24,973 bases of DNA from assembly GCA_016711405.1 (NCBI GenBank), contig JADJSZ010000070.1, positions 1 to 24,973 of the forward strand, in the 5' to 3' direction. The position numbers were made by a program, and so were the translations under genes. Positions 16,175-24,572 of this stretch are shown here, in pieces. Within the stretch, counting starts at the first letter, position 1; each line of letters opens with the position of its first letter. The notes below the pieces were generated by a model that did no database searches, had not been told where the DNA came from, and saw nothing but the letters and a program-made list of their open reading frames with translations. This DNA is from Candidatus Hadersleviella danica. GTDB lineage: Bacteria; Chloroflexota; Anaerolineae; Promineifilales; Promineifilaceae.

Positions 16175-16871
16175 ATGCAATCTCTCAACGTCCAGCGTCT
16201 CCGCATCACTTTTTCTAAGACGGGAGCCACCCGCTTTATCGGCCACCTTGATGTGGCCCGCACATGGGAACGCGCCCTCAACCGCGCCAAACTGCCCGTC
16301 AGCTACTCTCAAGGGTTTAATCGGCGGCCGAAAGTGCAATTTGCCACGGCCACCTCGCTGGGTATGACCAGCCAGTGTGAGTTGGTGGATGTATGGCTAA
16401 CCGAGCGCGTGGAGGTGTCGGCCGCCCACGCCCAAATCGCGGCGCGGATGGCGCCGGGGCTGGGCATTGTGGCCGTCGAAGAAGTGCCTTTGGGCGGCCC
16501 CGCCCTGCAAATGCTCATCCGCGCCTCCACCTACACGGCCGTCATTGCCCCCGACCTGCTCCCCTACGAGACGTTGGCGGAGCGGGTGGCGGCTGTGAAT
16601 TCGGCCGAGCAACTCATCCGCGAACGCACCAGCAAAGGCAAAGCCAAGAACTACGACCTACGGCCGCTCATTCTCAGCCTGACCATCGCCCCCACCCCCA
16701 CAGGCGAAGCCTTGCTGACGATGGAACTGGTGTTAACCCCCTTCCCAAACAGGGCGGCCTGACGAGCTTTTGAGCGAATTGGGGCTAGACCCGCTCGACG
16801 TGTTGGTGCATCGGGAATCGTTGACCATTGGCGAGGAAGTGGCTGAAGCGGCTGAGGCGGCCGATGAGTAG
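16175..16871 (+). CDS. DUF2344 (TIGR03936) protein, one frameshift
   Basis: About 232 residues. It starts MQSLNVQRLRITFSKTGATR, with FIGHLDVARTWERALNRAKL and PVSYSQGFNRRPKVQFATAT, which are diagnostic for DUF2344. In most genomes this domain is fused to, or next to, a B12-binding radical SAM protein (TIGR03960) near RNase G and rplU-rpmA; none of these is here. The frame changes near 16740 in the AACCCCC stretch. The second part reads ELLSELGLDPLDVLVHRESL, ending at TAG 16869-16871. Function is not established; a link to RNA modification or ribosome maturation is often assumed. Its end overlaps the next gene's start (ATGAGTAG). Confidence 0.88.
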
Positions 16872-17758
16872 CCGTTTGGGGGGGTGGGTTTTGGCGTGGG
16901 GGGCGGTGGGCTTGATGGCCTGTCAGTTGGCCGCGCCCATGCCCACCCCCACGGCCGTTTGGCCGCCCACCCCCACGCTGGCCATTTTAGCCCCCACCCC
17001 TGAGCCATCCCCCCTGCCCACTTCTGCCCCTGATTCCATAGCCATGCCTCTTCCTCCTGCCACGGCCACCCCCACGGCCGATACAGGCTGGGAATTGCTC
17101 CGCGAGGGATTGGAACGGCGGCAAATTACCCTTGCCCGAAGCGAACGAAACGCTGACCATTTTGCGCCTCGCCCCCGAACAATTTCGCTGGGAGGTGGGT
17201 TATAGTCCCGGACGGCCGCAAATCCTCGCCGACTGGCAACAGCAAACAGGGGCGCTCCTCGTCGTCAACGGCGGCTATTTCACGCCCGAATTTACGGCCA
17301 CGGGTCTCATCATTGCCGATGGCCAAGCGAGTGGGGCGAGTTATGTGGGCTTTGGGGGGATGGTGGTGGTGGATGGGGCGGGCACGGCCGCGCTCCGCAG
17401 TTTGGCCGACCAGCCGTATAGCTCACAGGAGACGTGGTCAGCGGCCGTGCAATCGTTTCCCTTGCTGGTCAAGCCCGGTGGGCAACTCGGCTTCCCCGCC
17501 GACCAAGAATCGGGGCAACGGGCACGGCGCACGGTGATTGGGCAAGATGTGAACGGCCGTATTTTGCTCATCATGGCTCCCCGTGGCGGCTTCACCCTCC
17601 ACCAACTCAGCGCATGGCTCATCGCCAGCGACCTCGAGTTAGATATCGCTCTCAACCTCGATGGCGGCCCCTCAACAGGTCTCGTCTTGGCCGACCCGTC
17701 GCTCACCATTCCCGCCTTTTCGGCTCTGCCCATTGTTTTGCTCGCTTATGAGCGTTAA
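16864..17758 (+). CDS. Phosphodiester glycosidase (NAGPA-like) lipoprotein, one frameshift
   Basis: Start ATG 16864 overlaps the previous stop by eight bases, which suggests coupling. The N-terminus is a lipoprotein signal: MSSRLGGWVLAWGAVGLMAC with a likely lipobox Cys at residue 20. A Pro/Thr linker follows (PTPTAVWPPTPTLAILAPTP). The frame shifts near 17130. The catalytic domain (PF09992) then reads LLVVNGGYFTP, QSFPLLVKPGGQLGF, ARRTVIGQDVNGRILLI and LNLDGGPSTGLVL; the NGGYF and LDGGPST motifs are those of the family. Total about 297 residues. Members cleave sugar-phosphate diester bonds in GlcNAc-1-P or exopolysaccharide substrates. It is anchored outside the cell membrane and may trim envelope glycans. 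Confidence 0.88.
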
Positions 17759-17825
17759 TCGTTACGGGTTACTGGCTATTTTGTGGCTCAATAAATTTTG
17801 ACGGCTAAGCGAAGGATGGGCAAAC

Positions 17826-17863
17826 AAAAACGGCCGTGGACGAATTCGTCCACGGCCGTTTTT
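17826..17863. terminator. Bidirectional terminator, perfect 38-bp palindrome
   Basis: AAAAACGGCCGTGGACGAA is followed directly by its reverse complement, so an A-run leads in and a T-run (TTTTTCTTT) leads out on either strand. It lies between convergent genes (+ strand glycosidase ending 17758, - strand DUF35 gene ending 17884) and can serve both. The stem contains CGGCCG in each arm. Confidence 0.92.
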
Positions 17864-17883
17864 CTTTACTGTAGCTAATTTTG

Positions 17884-18285
17884 TTAAGCCGACACGCCCA
17901 TTAAAGTAGGACGGAATTTGTAACCATAGACAATCATGCCCTCTTCCCCTTCGGTGCGGAGCTTGCGCGTGACCATCTCCACAGGCATACCAATCTGCAC
18001 CTGCTCAGGCATCACATCGGTCAATTGCGCCGTCACGAGGGGGCCTTCGGCCAACTTGACCAGAGCCAATACGTAGGGGGCGTACCGCTCAAAGCCCGCA
18101 GGGGCATCGTAAACGGTGGTGTACGAGTAAACCTCGCCCTGACCCGTGAAAATGTAATCTTGTTCGGCCGTGGCCTCTTGCGGGAATTGGCCGCTGTGTT
18201 GCAAAACCTTTACCGCATCTTGCCCCATGCCGCCAATAATGTTGTACCGTTGGGCATTCATTCGCCAATGTCTTGAAACAGTCAT
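17884..18285 (-). CDS. DUF35 OB-fold protein (thiolase partner family)
   Basis: 133 residues from ATG 18285, preceded by AAGGAGA. The start (MTVSRHWRMNAQRYNIIGG) is typical of DUF35: RxW...RY.LIG. The OB-fold follows: GEVYSYTTVYDAPAGFERYA, then PYVLALVKLAEGPLVTAQLT. The rubredoxin-like zinc ribbon expected between them (CxxCG...CPxC) is not intact in this frame: the stretch reads GMGQDAVKVLQHSGQ, while another frame gives CGKGFATQRPIP. So a compensating pair of indels probably garbles it. DUF35 proteins act in complex with thiolases, HMG-CoA synthase or lipid-transfer proteins; no such partner is in the window. Confidence 0.85.
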   Translation of the reverse strand: MTVSRHWRMNAQRYNIIGGMGQDAVKVLQHSGQFPQEATAEQDYIFTGQGEVYSYTTVYDAPAGFERYAPYVLALVKLAEGPLVTAQLTDVMPEQVQIGMPVEMVTRKLRTEGEEGMIVYGYKFRPTLMGVSA

Positions 18286-18299
18286 TTTATGTATCTCTC

Positions 18300-18548
18300 C
18301 TTAGGTGAGTTATTCGTTATTGGTTATTGGTTAGTGGGGGAGGACCCAGTAAGCAATAGCGAGTAACAAGAACGATTAACAAACGTAACTATAGGAGCGA
18401 TACCCTACCAGAACCTTCCACACCAACTAAAATCCTGTCAAAACCTACCAGAAAGGAGGGCTGTTATTCGTTGTTGGTTATTCGTTACTCGAGGTGATGA
18501 CCGAATAACCCAATAACCAATAACCAGTAACCAATAACTCCCTACTGC
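18300..18548. repeat. Large cluster of TAACCAA/TTATTGG tandem repeats
   Basis: This 250-base gap has no gene. Heptamers TTATTGG and TTATTCG (18308-18333) and, in the other orientation, AATAACC (18502-18540) form an inverted arrangement, with CTACCAGAA twice (18405-18413 and 18445-18453) between them. A segment TTCGTTACTCGA here (18482-18493) equals the junction at the right end of the IS701-like element. Confidence 0.8.
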
Positions 18549-18549
18549 C

Positions 18550-19774
18550 CTAGCCCTTGCCCTTGGGAGCTTCCATTCGCACAATGATGGGCGAAAATTC
18601 GGCCCACACCTGCACCAAATCGGCCTGCGCGGCAATCACTTGGCGCGAATCTTTGTACACATCAGGCGCTTCATCCAACCCGCCGCCCAGCAAAGTAACC
18701 CCTCGTTTTTCCAATTGCTGGCGCACATCTTTGGCCGATAACTTTTTGAGGGCTTGGTTACGGCCGAGTACCCGCCCGCTCCCATGCGCGGCGCTGTTGA
18801 GCGAGGGATGTTCGAGGACGCGCTCGGCCGTCTCTCCCAACCCGCGCACAAAAAAGCCGGGCGTAGCCATCGAGCCGGGAATAATCCCCAACACATCCTT
18901 TTCGGCGGGGGTCGCCCCTTTGCGGTGAATGTAGACGGGCGATTGGTCGTGCGGCCGTTCCACCCGCCACGCAAAATTGTGGTGGTTTTCCAGCGTCGCC
19001 AGCACCAAATCAGCCCCCAACGCCTCGCTGATGCGTTGGTGAATCACCTCGTGGTTGGCGCGGGCAAAATCGCCCGCCAAGTTCATGGCCAGTTCGTACT
19101 CTTCAGCGGCCGAGGTTTGGTACTCCAGCCACGCCAGCCGCTGTAACTCCTTGGGCAGAGAAGGCATACTGCTCCGCCACCTTGGTGTACCAATTGGCAA
19201 TGGTAAAGCCAACGGCGCGGGAGCCACTGTGCGAGACAAGGCGCAATGTAGTTACCCGCTTCTAAATCCAACGGGTTATCCTCTTGCACGGCCCAAACTG
19301 ACTTCATTCCACAAAATGGTTGCCCCCGCCCGATGTGCCCAGTTGTTCGGCCGCTTTTTCGTGCAGGTGGCTCAGGTGGTGGGGCAGTTGCCGCCAGCGG
19401 GGGTCATCCAAGATGGGGTGTTCGTTGCGCTGGTTCTTGGCGGGGCCTTGGCGGCCGAAAAACGTATGGTCTTGCAGTAGCTTGACATAACCACGTTTGT
19501 CTTGGCGCAAATGGATGGGATTACGGCCGAAAATCGTCGCGTGCATCCGACAGCCAATATCCACCCCCACCATGTAGGGAGCCAGTGCCCCCTCCAGTGC
19601 GGCCACGCCGCCAATGGGCAAGCCATAGCCAATGTGTGCGTCGGGCATCAGGGCCACGCGCAGAGTGACAGGTAGCTGGGCGGCATCGTTGATTTGTTGG
19701 AACGAAGCCTCGTCTATCAGTTCGCGTCCCCACACATTCAGGGGCGCGGGTTCAGTTCGCAAAATTGTGTCCAT
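18550..19774 (-). CDS. rtcB: RNA-splicing ligase RtcB (frameshifted)
   Basis: GTP-dependent ligase joining 2',3'-cyclic phosphate or 3'-phosphate to 5'-OH ends, for RNA repair. About 408 residues from ATG 19774 (GGAAGAAA upstream). Motifs in order: MPDAHIGYGLPIGGVA, MVGVDIGCRM (metal ligands), LGTSGGGNHFVE, then in another frame RLVSHSGSRAVGFTIANWYT, then in the third part LENHHNFAWRVE, YIHRKGATPA, IPGSMATPGFFVRGLG and AAHGSGRVLGRNQA. The last includes the guanylylated-His region. Two to three indels lie at 19170-19310. RtcA and archease are absent here. The gene stands alone, followed by the DUF35 gene after a 264-base repeat gap. Confidence 0.92.
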
Positions 19775-19820
19775 AAGATTTCTTCCATATCAAGGTATAG
19801 TGGAGTCCTTGTGATGATGA

Positions 19821-21033
19821 ATGAAAGATGAAGCGCAACTACACATTTTGCTTTCCCTCATTACCTTCGGCATTTTACTCCTACAACGCATTGACCTAAA
19901 GCCAATATCCCTGCCTGACTGGTTTACGCGCTTTCGCCTGCAGGGCAAGTCTTTTTTCTACCACTGGTTTGCCCATCTGCGGCCGAGTGGCCGCTCCTTT
20001 GCGTTCCCCGTTTGAGGTGGGGTATGTGGGTGTGGCCATCTTTTTGCCCATCGGGCTTTCTCATAACCCTCCGTTACGAGGCGGATTTGCGGAACGGCCA
20101 CACCACCTACACCGCTTACTTGCTCAAACGGCTCATTCGGGTCGTGCCGCTCTATCTGTTTGTAGCTAGATATTTGGCGTGTTTGCCTTCGGCCGCCCCC
20201 CAATATAATGCCCACCGACGGCCGTCAAACGCTCATTCTGCCTCACCTTGACCCAAGCCTTTTTCCTACAGCACGCTCTTTCTTGGAACCACCGTCGGCT
20301 GGACATTGACCCTCGAATGCTCTACTACCTACTCGCGCCAGCCTTTTAGATGGCTCCGCCCTGATAAACCAATCCAAAAGGTTATTGGCGCGGCCGTGTG
20401 GTTAGTGCCGCCGCCATTGGGCTGGGTTTGTTGCTTTCGTGGTGGCTATCAAAAGCGGGGATACCTTGCTGGGTCAGCCAGCCTCATTCACGATGCACTA
20501 TTCGATTTTTGGTCACCTGCCCGATTTTTTTGGTGGGGATGGTTGCGGCCGTGCTTTCTTACAGAGGAAGCCTCTGGCCGTGGCTCAAGCCGTGCCCGCT
20601 GGGTGTGGGGCAATGTTCTCGGCATGTACGGGTGCATGGTGCTACTGCTTTCGGTCGGGGGCAGAATTGGGCACGGCCGTTAATCGCACCCTATCTGGGG
20701 AGTTGCCCTTGCGCCCAGGTGGGTTTCTTTTGGGCACGGCCGTGGACACCACACCCACCCCACATACCCACACGCCTACTTACTACACGAGCCTGGCTCT
20801 ATTCGGGAGCCACATCCTATTGCCTTTACCTCATCCAACTGACCGAACCAGTGCAGTGGTTCTTTGGCCTTTTTAAAGGGCATGAGATGGGCATTACCCA
20901 CATGCTGTGGCGGGCATTTTGGCTCTATGTGCTAACCATCTTCATCTCGGCCGCGCTTTATGAACTTGTCGAACGTCCCGTCCAACGCTGGTTACTATCA
21001 GCCTATCACCCTTTCCGCCGACCAAGCGACTGA
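19821..21033 (+). CDS. Acyltransferase 3 family membrane protein (heavily frameshifted)
   Basis: About 404 residues if repaired; OafA/YrhL-like O-acetylase with about ten membrane helices that transfers acyl groups to surface sugars. Recognised pieces: LKPISLPDWFTRFRLQGKSF and FYHWFAHL; VGYVGVAIF; SGFLITLRYEADLRNGHTTY then TAYLLKRLIRVVPLYLF (the RxxR-type cytoplasmic motif); GWTLTLEMLYYLLAPAF in a mix of frames near 20302-20350; GATSYCLYLIQLTEPVQWFF; and the final helix FWLYVLTIFISAALYELVER, a typical end of the family. The start may be ATG 19821 or ATG 19828. At least six indels. With the Wzt-like and DUF2723 genes it points to decorated cell-surface glycans. Confidence 0.82.
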
Positions 21034-21061
21034 TAGACTGATAGACTGAGAGACTGACCGA
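21028..21061. repeat. Tandem repeat ACTGATAG/ACTGAGAG
   Basis: Four degenerate octamers of GACTGATA begin at the acyltransferase stop codon and end at the stop of the convergent HNH gene. Confidence 0.7.
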
Positions 21062-21569
21062 CTATACCTCCAAGTACATCTTCCACGCCCGGGCAAATCA
21101 GCCGCCATGATGAGGTGCTGACCCGTGGTGTCTTCGGTTCCCACAGGAGTTTCATGCCTGCTTCTGTGGGGTGCGCGCCTTTGCGGCTATTGCATTTGCC
21201 ACAAGCACAGGCGGTATTGTCCCACGTGTTCTTCCCGCCACGGCTCTTGGGCACAAGGTGATCCACGGAACGCTTTGTGTGGGTCAGAGACGGCCGTCTT
21301 GCCATTCCCTGCTGAACCCCACAGAAAATACAGCAGAAGTTATCACGCTGGAGCACCCCACGCGATGCTGGCGCAGCGCTGCGGGGCACATTGACATAAC
21401 GGCGGAGCCGCCAAAACAGTCGGCTACCATCCGCCAGCCACCCCTGAATGAGCAAAATCTCTTCGGTGGCGGCTTCAACACGGCCGCGCAACCATAGCGA
21501 CATGGCGCGGCACGAGACAGCACGGTCAGTGGTTCAGCAGGTTGCATTGAGGAGTAAGATGTTCGCGGG
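21062..21569 (-). CDS. HNH endonuclease (frameshifted)
   Basis: About 169 residues on the minus strand. The N-terminus lies in another frame: ANILLLNAT then EPLTVLSRA, followed by MSLWLRGRVEAATEEILLIQ. Then comes FWRLRRYVNVPRSAAPASRG. The nuclease core is VLQRDNFCCIFCGVQ (first zinc pair), SVDHLVPKSRGGKNTWDN (DH, N) and ACGKCNSRKG (second zinc pair, third motif residue), followed by EAGMKLLWEPKTPR. The end is AWKMYLEV and TAG at 21062-21064 after one more indel. This avoids the apparent overlap with the acyltransferase. The exact start is unclear: no ATG before ILLLNAT. Such stand-alone HNH proteins are frequent in this phylum; target unknown. All metal and catalytic residues are present, unlike the copy at 12363. 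Confidence 0.87.
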
Positions 21570-21574
21570 AGAAG

Positions 21575-21660
21575 TGGTGAGGATAGTGACAGTGAGCAGT
21601 GAGGTTATGGGAGCAATCTGGTGGAAAATAACCGCAAATGACAAATGACAAATGGTAAAC
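21575..21660. repeat. Tandem repeats AGTGAG and AATGACA
   Basis: GTGAGGATAGTGACAGTGAGCAGTGAGG (written here as degenerate units of AGTGAGG), then AAATGAC twice at 21637-21650. The AATGACA unit is the same as at 7955-7973. Confidence 0.6.
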
Positions 21661-21667
21661 AAAAAAA

Positions 21668-21692
21668 GAGCGCAGATTTGTCGTCTGCGCTC
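21668..21692 (-). terminator. Rho-independent terminator of rpmH
   Basis: Perfect 9-bp stem GAGCGCAGA/TCTGCGCTC with a 7-base loop, followed on the minus strand by TTTTTTTG. It lies about 35 bases beyond the rpmH candidate. Confidence 0.85.
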
Positions 21693-21726
21693 AATCTTCG
21701 GGCAAGGTAGCTGAAAGGAAAAAAAG

Positions 21727-21849
21727 TTCAGCTTAGGTCTGCTGGGCATAGGCCAAGCGGCTGAGACGAGAGCGCGGTAGCCGCGGTGCGAGCAAGCGTT
21801 CATAGCTTATGGAAACGCTTGCGAAGAGGGGGTTGATTGAGGCGAACAT
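21727..21849 (-). CDS. rpmH: Probable 50S ribosomal protein L34 (frameshifted)
   Basis: The minus strand from ATG 21849 fits the short basic L34 when read across three frames: RLNQP (for RTYQP), LRKRFHK, LART, then GYRALVSA, and RPKLN. The spacing and total length, about 41-45 codons, match L34 (QP..RKR..HGFLAR...GR.VL..RR..GR..L). At least three single-base indels must be assumed, so this is a reconstruction rather than a direct reading. A 38-residue open frame with no resemblance to a known protein covers the same bases. A strong terminator follows, and a TTGACA promoter element lies about 75 bases upstream. rnpA and yidC, usual neighbours, are absent. Confidence 0.5.
21786..21826. repeat. 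Strong hairpin within the rpmH candidate
   Basis: GCAAGCGTT pairs perfectly with AACGCTTGC, with CATA/TATG continuing the stem inside. Directly beside it is CGCGG-TAG-CCGCG. The stems lie in what I read as rpmH; if that reading is wrong, the stretch 21668-21850 could be a structured RNA. Confidence 0.5.
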
Positions 21850-21898
21850 AATAACCTGGGTCACGGAACAAATTTGCTACATTTTAGGCAACGTCCAC

Positions 21899-21928
21899 AA
21901 ACTAGCACATATAACAAATAGTTGTCAA
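21899..21928 (-). promoter_or_regulatory. rpmH: Possible promoter of rpmH
   Basis: Perfect minus-strand TTGACA (21923-21928) with an extended -10 TGCTAGTTT (-10 hexamer 21899-21904) at an 18-base spacing. The -10 is weak. It starts about 50 bases upstream of the rpmH ATG, between that gene and the stop of the DUF2723 gene. Confidence 0.4.
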
Positions 21929-21948
21929 TGCCTAATCTCGGCCAGAGC

Positions 21949-24572
21949 CTATTTTGCCAATGGAAAGGTGGCTTTGTCATCCACGGGGAAGTTTGCCCGC
22001 GAGGACAGGAACCTGCCGCAAACTGAAGAGGCGATAGAGGCCGATGAGGAGTTGGTAATTGTCCTCGGGCAGTTCGGAAGGGCAACAGAGCACATAGGGG
22101 TCGCGAATCACCCGCCGATGCGCCATTGGCTGGTAGGTACGTGCCCTGCAACGGCCAGCTATCCACTTGTTCACTACCCCGCCGCTGTTGACCACCTGCA
22201 CAAACACCGTGTAATCATCGGCGATGGGCGAGGGCTTGCCACTGAATGGTGACATTTCTGTTGCCCGCCGGGAACCAGCGTGGGCGGGTCGAGTTGCACA
22301 TCGAGCAGGGCGATTTGGTCGTTGTGCGCGGGTGGTGGCGCCTCGGGCACGGCTGCCCTGCCTACCACCACCTGGCCCACCTTGCAGGATGCAGCCCACT
22401 GACGCATCCAGCCACAGGAGAGGGTAGCCCATGCCATGAAACCATACCCCACACGTGCCCTGCGCCGTGGCCAAAATCGGCCGCTCGCTCCCATGGTGCG
22501 TGCGGAATTAATCCTACTACGGTCGTTGCTAACACGGTCTGGGAACGCCCCGCCTTTGCGGTCAGAAGGTGGCCAGTCACTTGTTTAGCCATGCGCCGCC
22601 CTCGGCGGTTATGCGCACGGGGGCCGGGTATGGGCGGCACGGCGGGTAAATCCACCGTGCAGCTTACCGTTCGCCATGCCAAAGCACGGCTAAAAGGGGG
22701 CAAAAGCGATTTGCAGGTCGGCCGTGGCCACGGGTGGGTAGGGGTGGGGAGCAGATGATGGCTCGGCCACGATTTTGCCATCTTTCACGCCGTGGTGGGG
22801 TAATAGTTGTGGGCGGGGTGTTGCCGTCTAATGTTGATGGGCGACCCATCTGCCCAGCGCACGTAAATGTGCCACGTTTCGCGCAGGGGAGTTTTGGCTT
22901 TTCTGCCAGTGCAGAAGGTGACGGCCGGGTGCCCTGCCACGCCTGCGGAGGCGGGTTCCAGTTCGATACCCACCAACCGGACGCCCTCGGCGACGGTTTG
23001 GGCGCGGGGTTCGGCCGTGGGGGCAAACTGGTCACGGGTTGTGCCCACCTCGGTCAGTACCGGCTGAGCGCAGCTCGTACGCCCCTTCCAGCCCCGCAGG
23101 TAGGCGCAATAAATAAACCGTGCGTCCCGCCTTCGAGCGCGGCCGTCAGTTGGGCGCGGTGGGCGGCTTTCTGCCTGGCTGCGCGCCGACGGCTGTTCCA
23201 GGGGCGCAAACCTCCTCGGCTTGTTGTAATAAAACAGCGGCGCTGATTTTCTCGCTGTCGGCCAAAATGACCCTGCTCTTTGGGCGAGGGGTTGGGCGAG
23301 AACGGCTGTGCCCCACTTTACCAACGCCCAATTTTTGGTGAGTGGTTCATGTTTTCGGCCAGAGAGGGCGGCGGTGTGCCAGAGGAGGGCGGGGAAGAGG
23401 AGGAGGGGAGCAGGGAGCAGGGAGCGGGGGCAGGGAGCGGAGGGGCTGATTAGCTGACTTAGCTGACACCGCTGACTGGGCTATCAGCCCTGCCCTGATG
23501 CAGAGGGCGATGATGAGGTGGGCGGGTAGGAAGGAAGTTGCCTATGAGTGTCGGGGACGAATTTGGTGAGGCAGTAGAAGGGTAGCCTGCTCCATGTGGT
23601 ACTAATGGCCGCCCAGCGCCAATTGTGCCAGATGCCAGCCCAGCCTCCCAGCCTGAGCAGAGCCATGGCAAGGCCGAGCCATGTCCATTCGGCCACAAAA
23701 CAAGCGGCCGACCACAGCGGGCGGGTGGGGTCGCGCCAACGATGCTCATAGTTGCATCTTGAAATTGGCCCTGTGACCCTGAAGATAAAACGCCCCCTGT
23801 TCATTGGGAATGCGTTGTTGGATGCCGCCCAGCGCAGGGGAGGTAGGCGTAGAGGGTGAGCATGGAGAGCAGGGCGAGGGGGAGGCGGTTGAGGAGCCAT
23901 CGCCAATCTGCTTGCTGGGCTGATTGCCATGTGAAAATGGCTACCAATAGGGCGAGATGGGTGCAAGAAGGATGGTCGTGAGGTGGTTGGTGAGTCCGAG
24001 GGTGATGAGGGCGGCCGTCCAGAAGAGGCGGGCGGCCGGGGGTTGCTGCAATTCAGCGCAGGAGGAGGAACAGGACGGCCGCGACAATCAGGTTTATGTA
24101 ACGTGCGTGAAATTTTCTCAAGTTTCTGGGACTGCTTGGCTCCAAAAAGGTGGGCGCAAGGCGAACAGGAGGGCTGTAAAAAGTGAAAGCCGAGAAGTGA
24201 GAAGTCTCCCGGTTCCCTGCCCTGAGCCTCTTGCCCTCTGCTCTCTGCGAACGAGTTCTAGCACCAGCACGGTCGCGCCAAGGGCGTAAACGGCCGTGCC
24301 CACGTTCAGGTGTGGAAGGCGAGTTGGCCGAAGGGGACAGAGCAGTGTCCACCTTGCTCCAGCAGGAGGTAGAGGGGTAGCCCGGGCAAGAACAATGCCC
24401 AGTTGGGGCACAATGACTTGAACTTGAAGGCATCGGCCGCGCCCACTGTTCGGCCGAGGGTGAGGAAGTAGATGGGGGCGAGGATTAGAAGGAGAGAGAA
24501 GAGAGAAGAGAGAAGAGAGGGGGAGCGCTGACTGGCTGATTCATTGACTAGCTGATTTACGACTGCTACCAT
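21949..24572 (-). CDS. DUF2723 glycosyltransferase-like membrane protein with beta domains (heavily frameshifted)
   Basis: About 870 residues if repaired. From ATG 24572 the start reads MVAVVNQLVNESASQ, then LLLILAPIYFLTLGRTVGAA and DAF, followed in other frames by VPQLGI, LYLLL and LNVGTAVYALGATVLVLELV: the DUF2723 (GT117, protein O-mannosyltransferase-like) N-terminus. Middle: HWRDPTRPLWSAACFVAEWT, WLGLAMALLRLGGWAGIW and FVPDTH, typical membrane and loop segments of the family. The C-terminal third is exported beta-sandwich: EGVRLVGIELEPASAGVAGH, ETWHIYVRWADG, then DDYTVFVQVVNSGG, LPEDNYQLLIGLYRL, and DDKATFPLAK before TAG 21949. Many indels. It probably transfers sugars from lipid carriers to proteins or glycans. 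In-frame tandem repeats lie at 23448-23478 and 24528-24556. Confidence 0.75.
23395..23480. repeat. GGGAGCA and TTAGCTGA repeats inside the DUF2723 gene
   Basis: GGGAGCA units (23408-23440) and AGCTGATT/AGCTGACT units (23446-23475). On the coding strand one frame reads through them (SAVSAKSANQP), so they form a low-complexity linker between membrane segment and beta domain. Confidence 0.65.
24485..24560. repeat. GAGAGAA and GCTGATT repeats inside the DUF2723 N-terminus
   Basis: GAGAGAA heptamers (24491-24518) and GCTGACTGGCTGATT-type units (24527-24558). The coding strand reads SLLSSLFSLLL and VVNQLVNESASQ through them. Confidence 0.65.

Noticed and set aside
16828..16863. Upstream start for the glycosidase lipoprotein (MARKWLKRLRR)
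   Set aside because: The ATG at 16864 gives a clean lipoprotein signal and the usual short overlap with the previous gene; the upstream part is the coding end of the DUF2344 gene.
21006..21503. HNH gene extending to 21006 and overlapping the acyltransferase
   Set aside because: After one indel the natural end AWKMYLEV and TAG at 21062 is reached; the longer tail translates the tandem repeat.
21720..21850. C-terminus of ribosomal protein S20
   Set aside because: A SRLSRL-like piece fits, but there is no room for the rest of S20 between here and the DUF2723 stop. L34 fits length and motif order better.
21700..21850. tRNA or tmRNA
   Set aside because: No cloverleaf, no T-loop GGTTCAA-like sequence and no CCA end.
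21840..21930. Replication origin near rpmH
   Set aside because: No cluster of DnaA boxes (TTATNCACA) and no dnaA or dnaN.
22734..23246. Plus-strand frame of 170 residues
   Set aside because: It is opposite the beta-sandwich part of the DUF2723 gene, whose motifs are recognisable on the minus strand. Composition is that of a GC-rich shadow frame.
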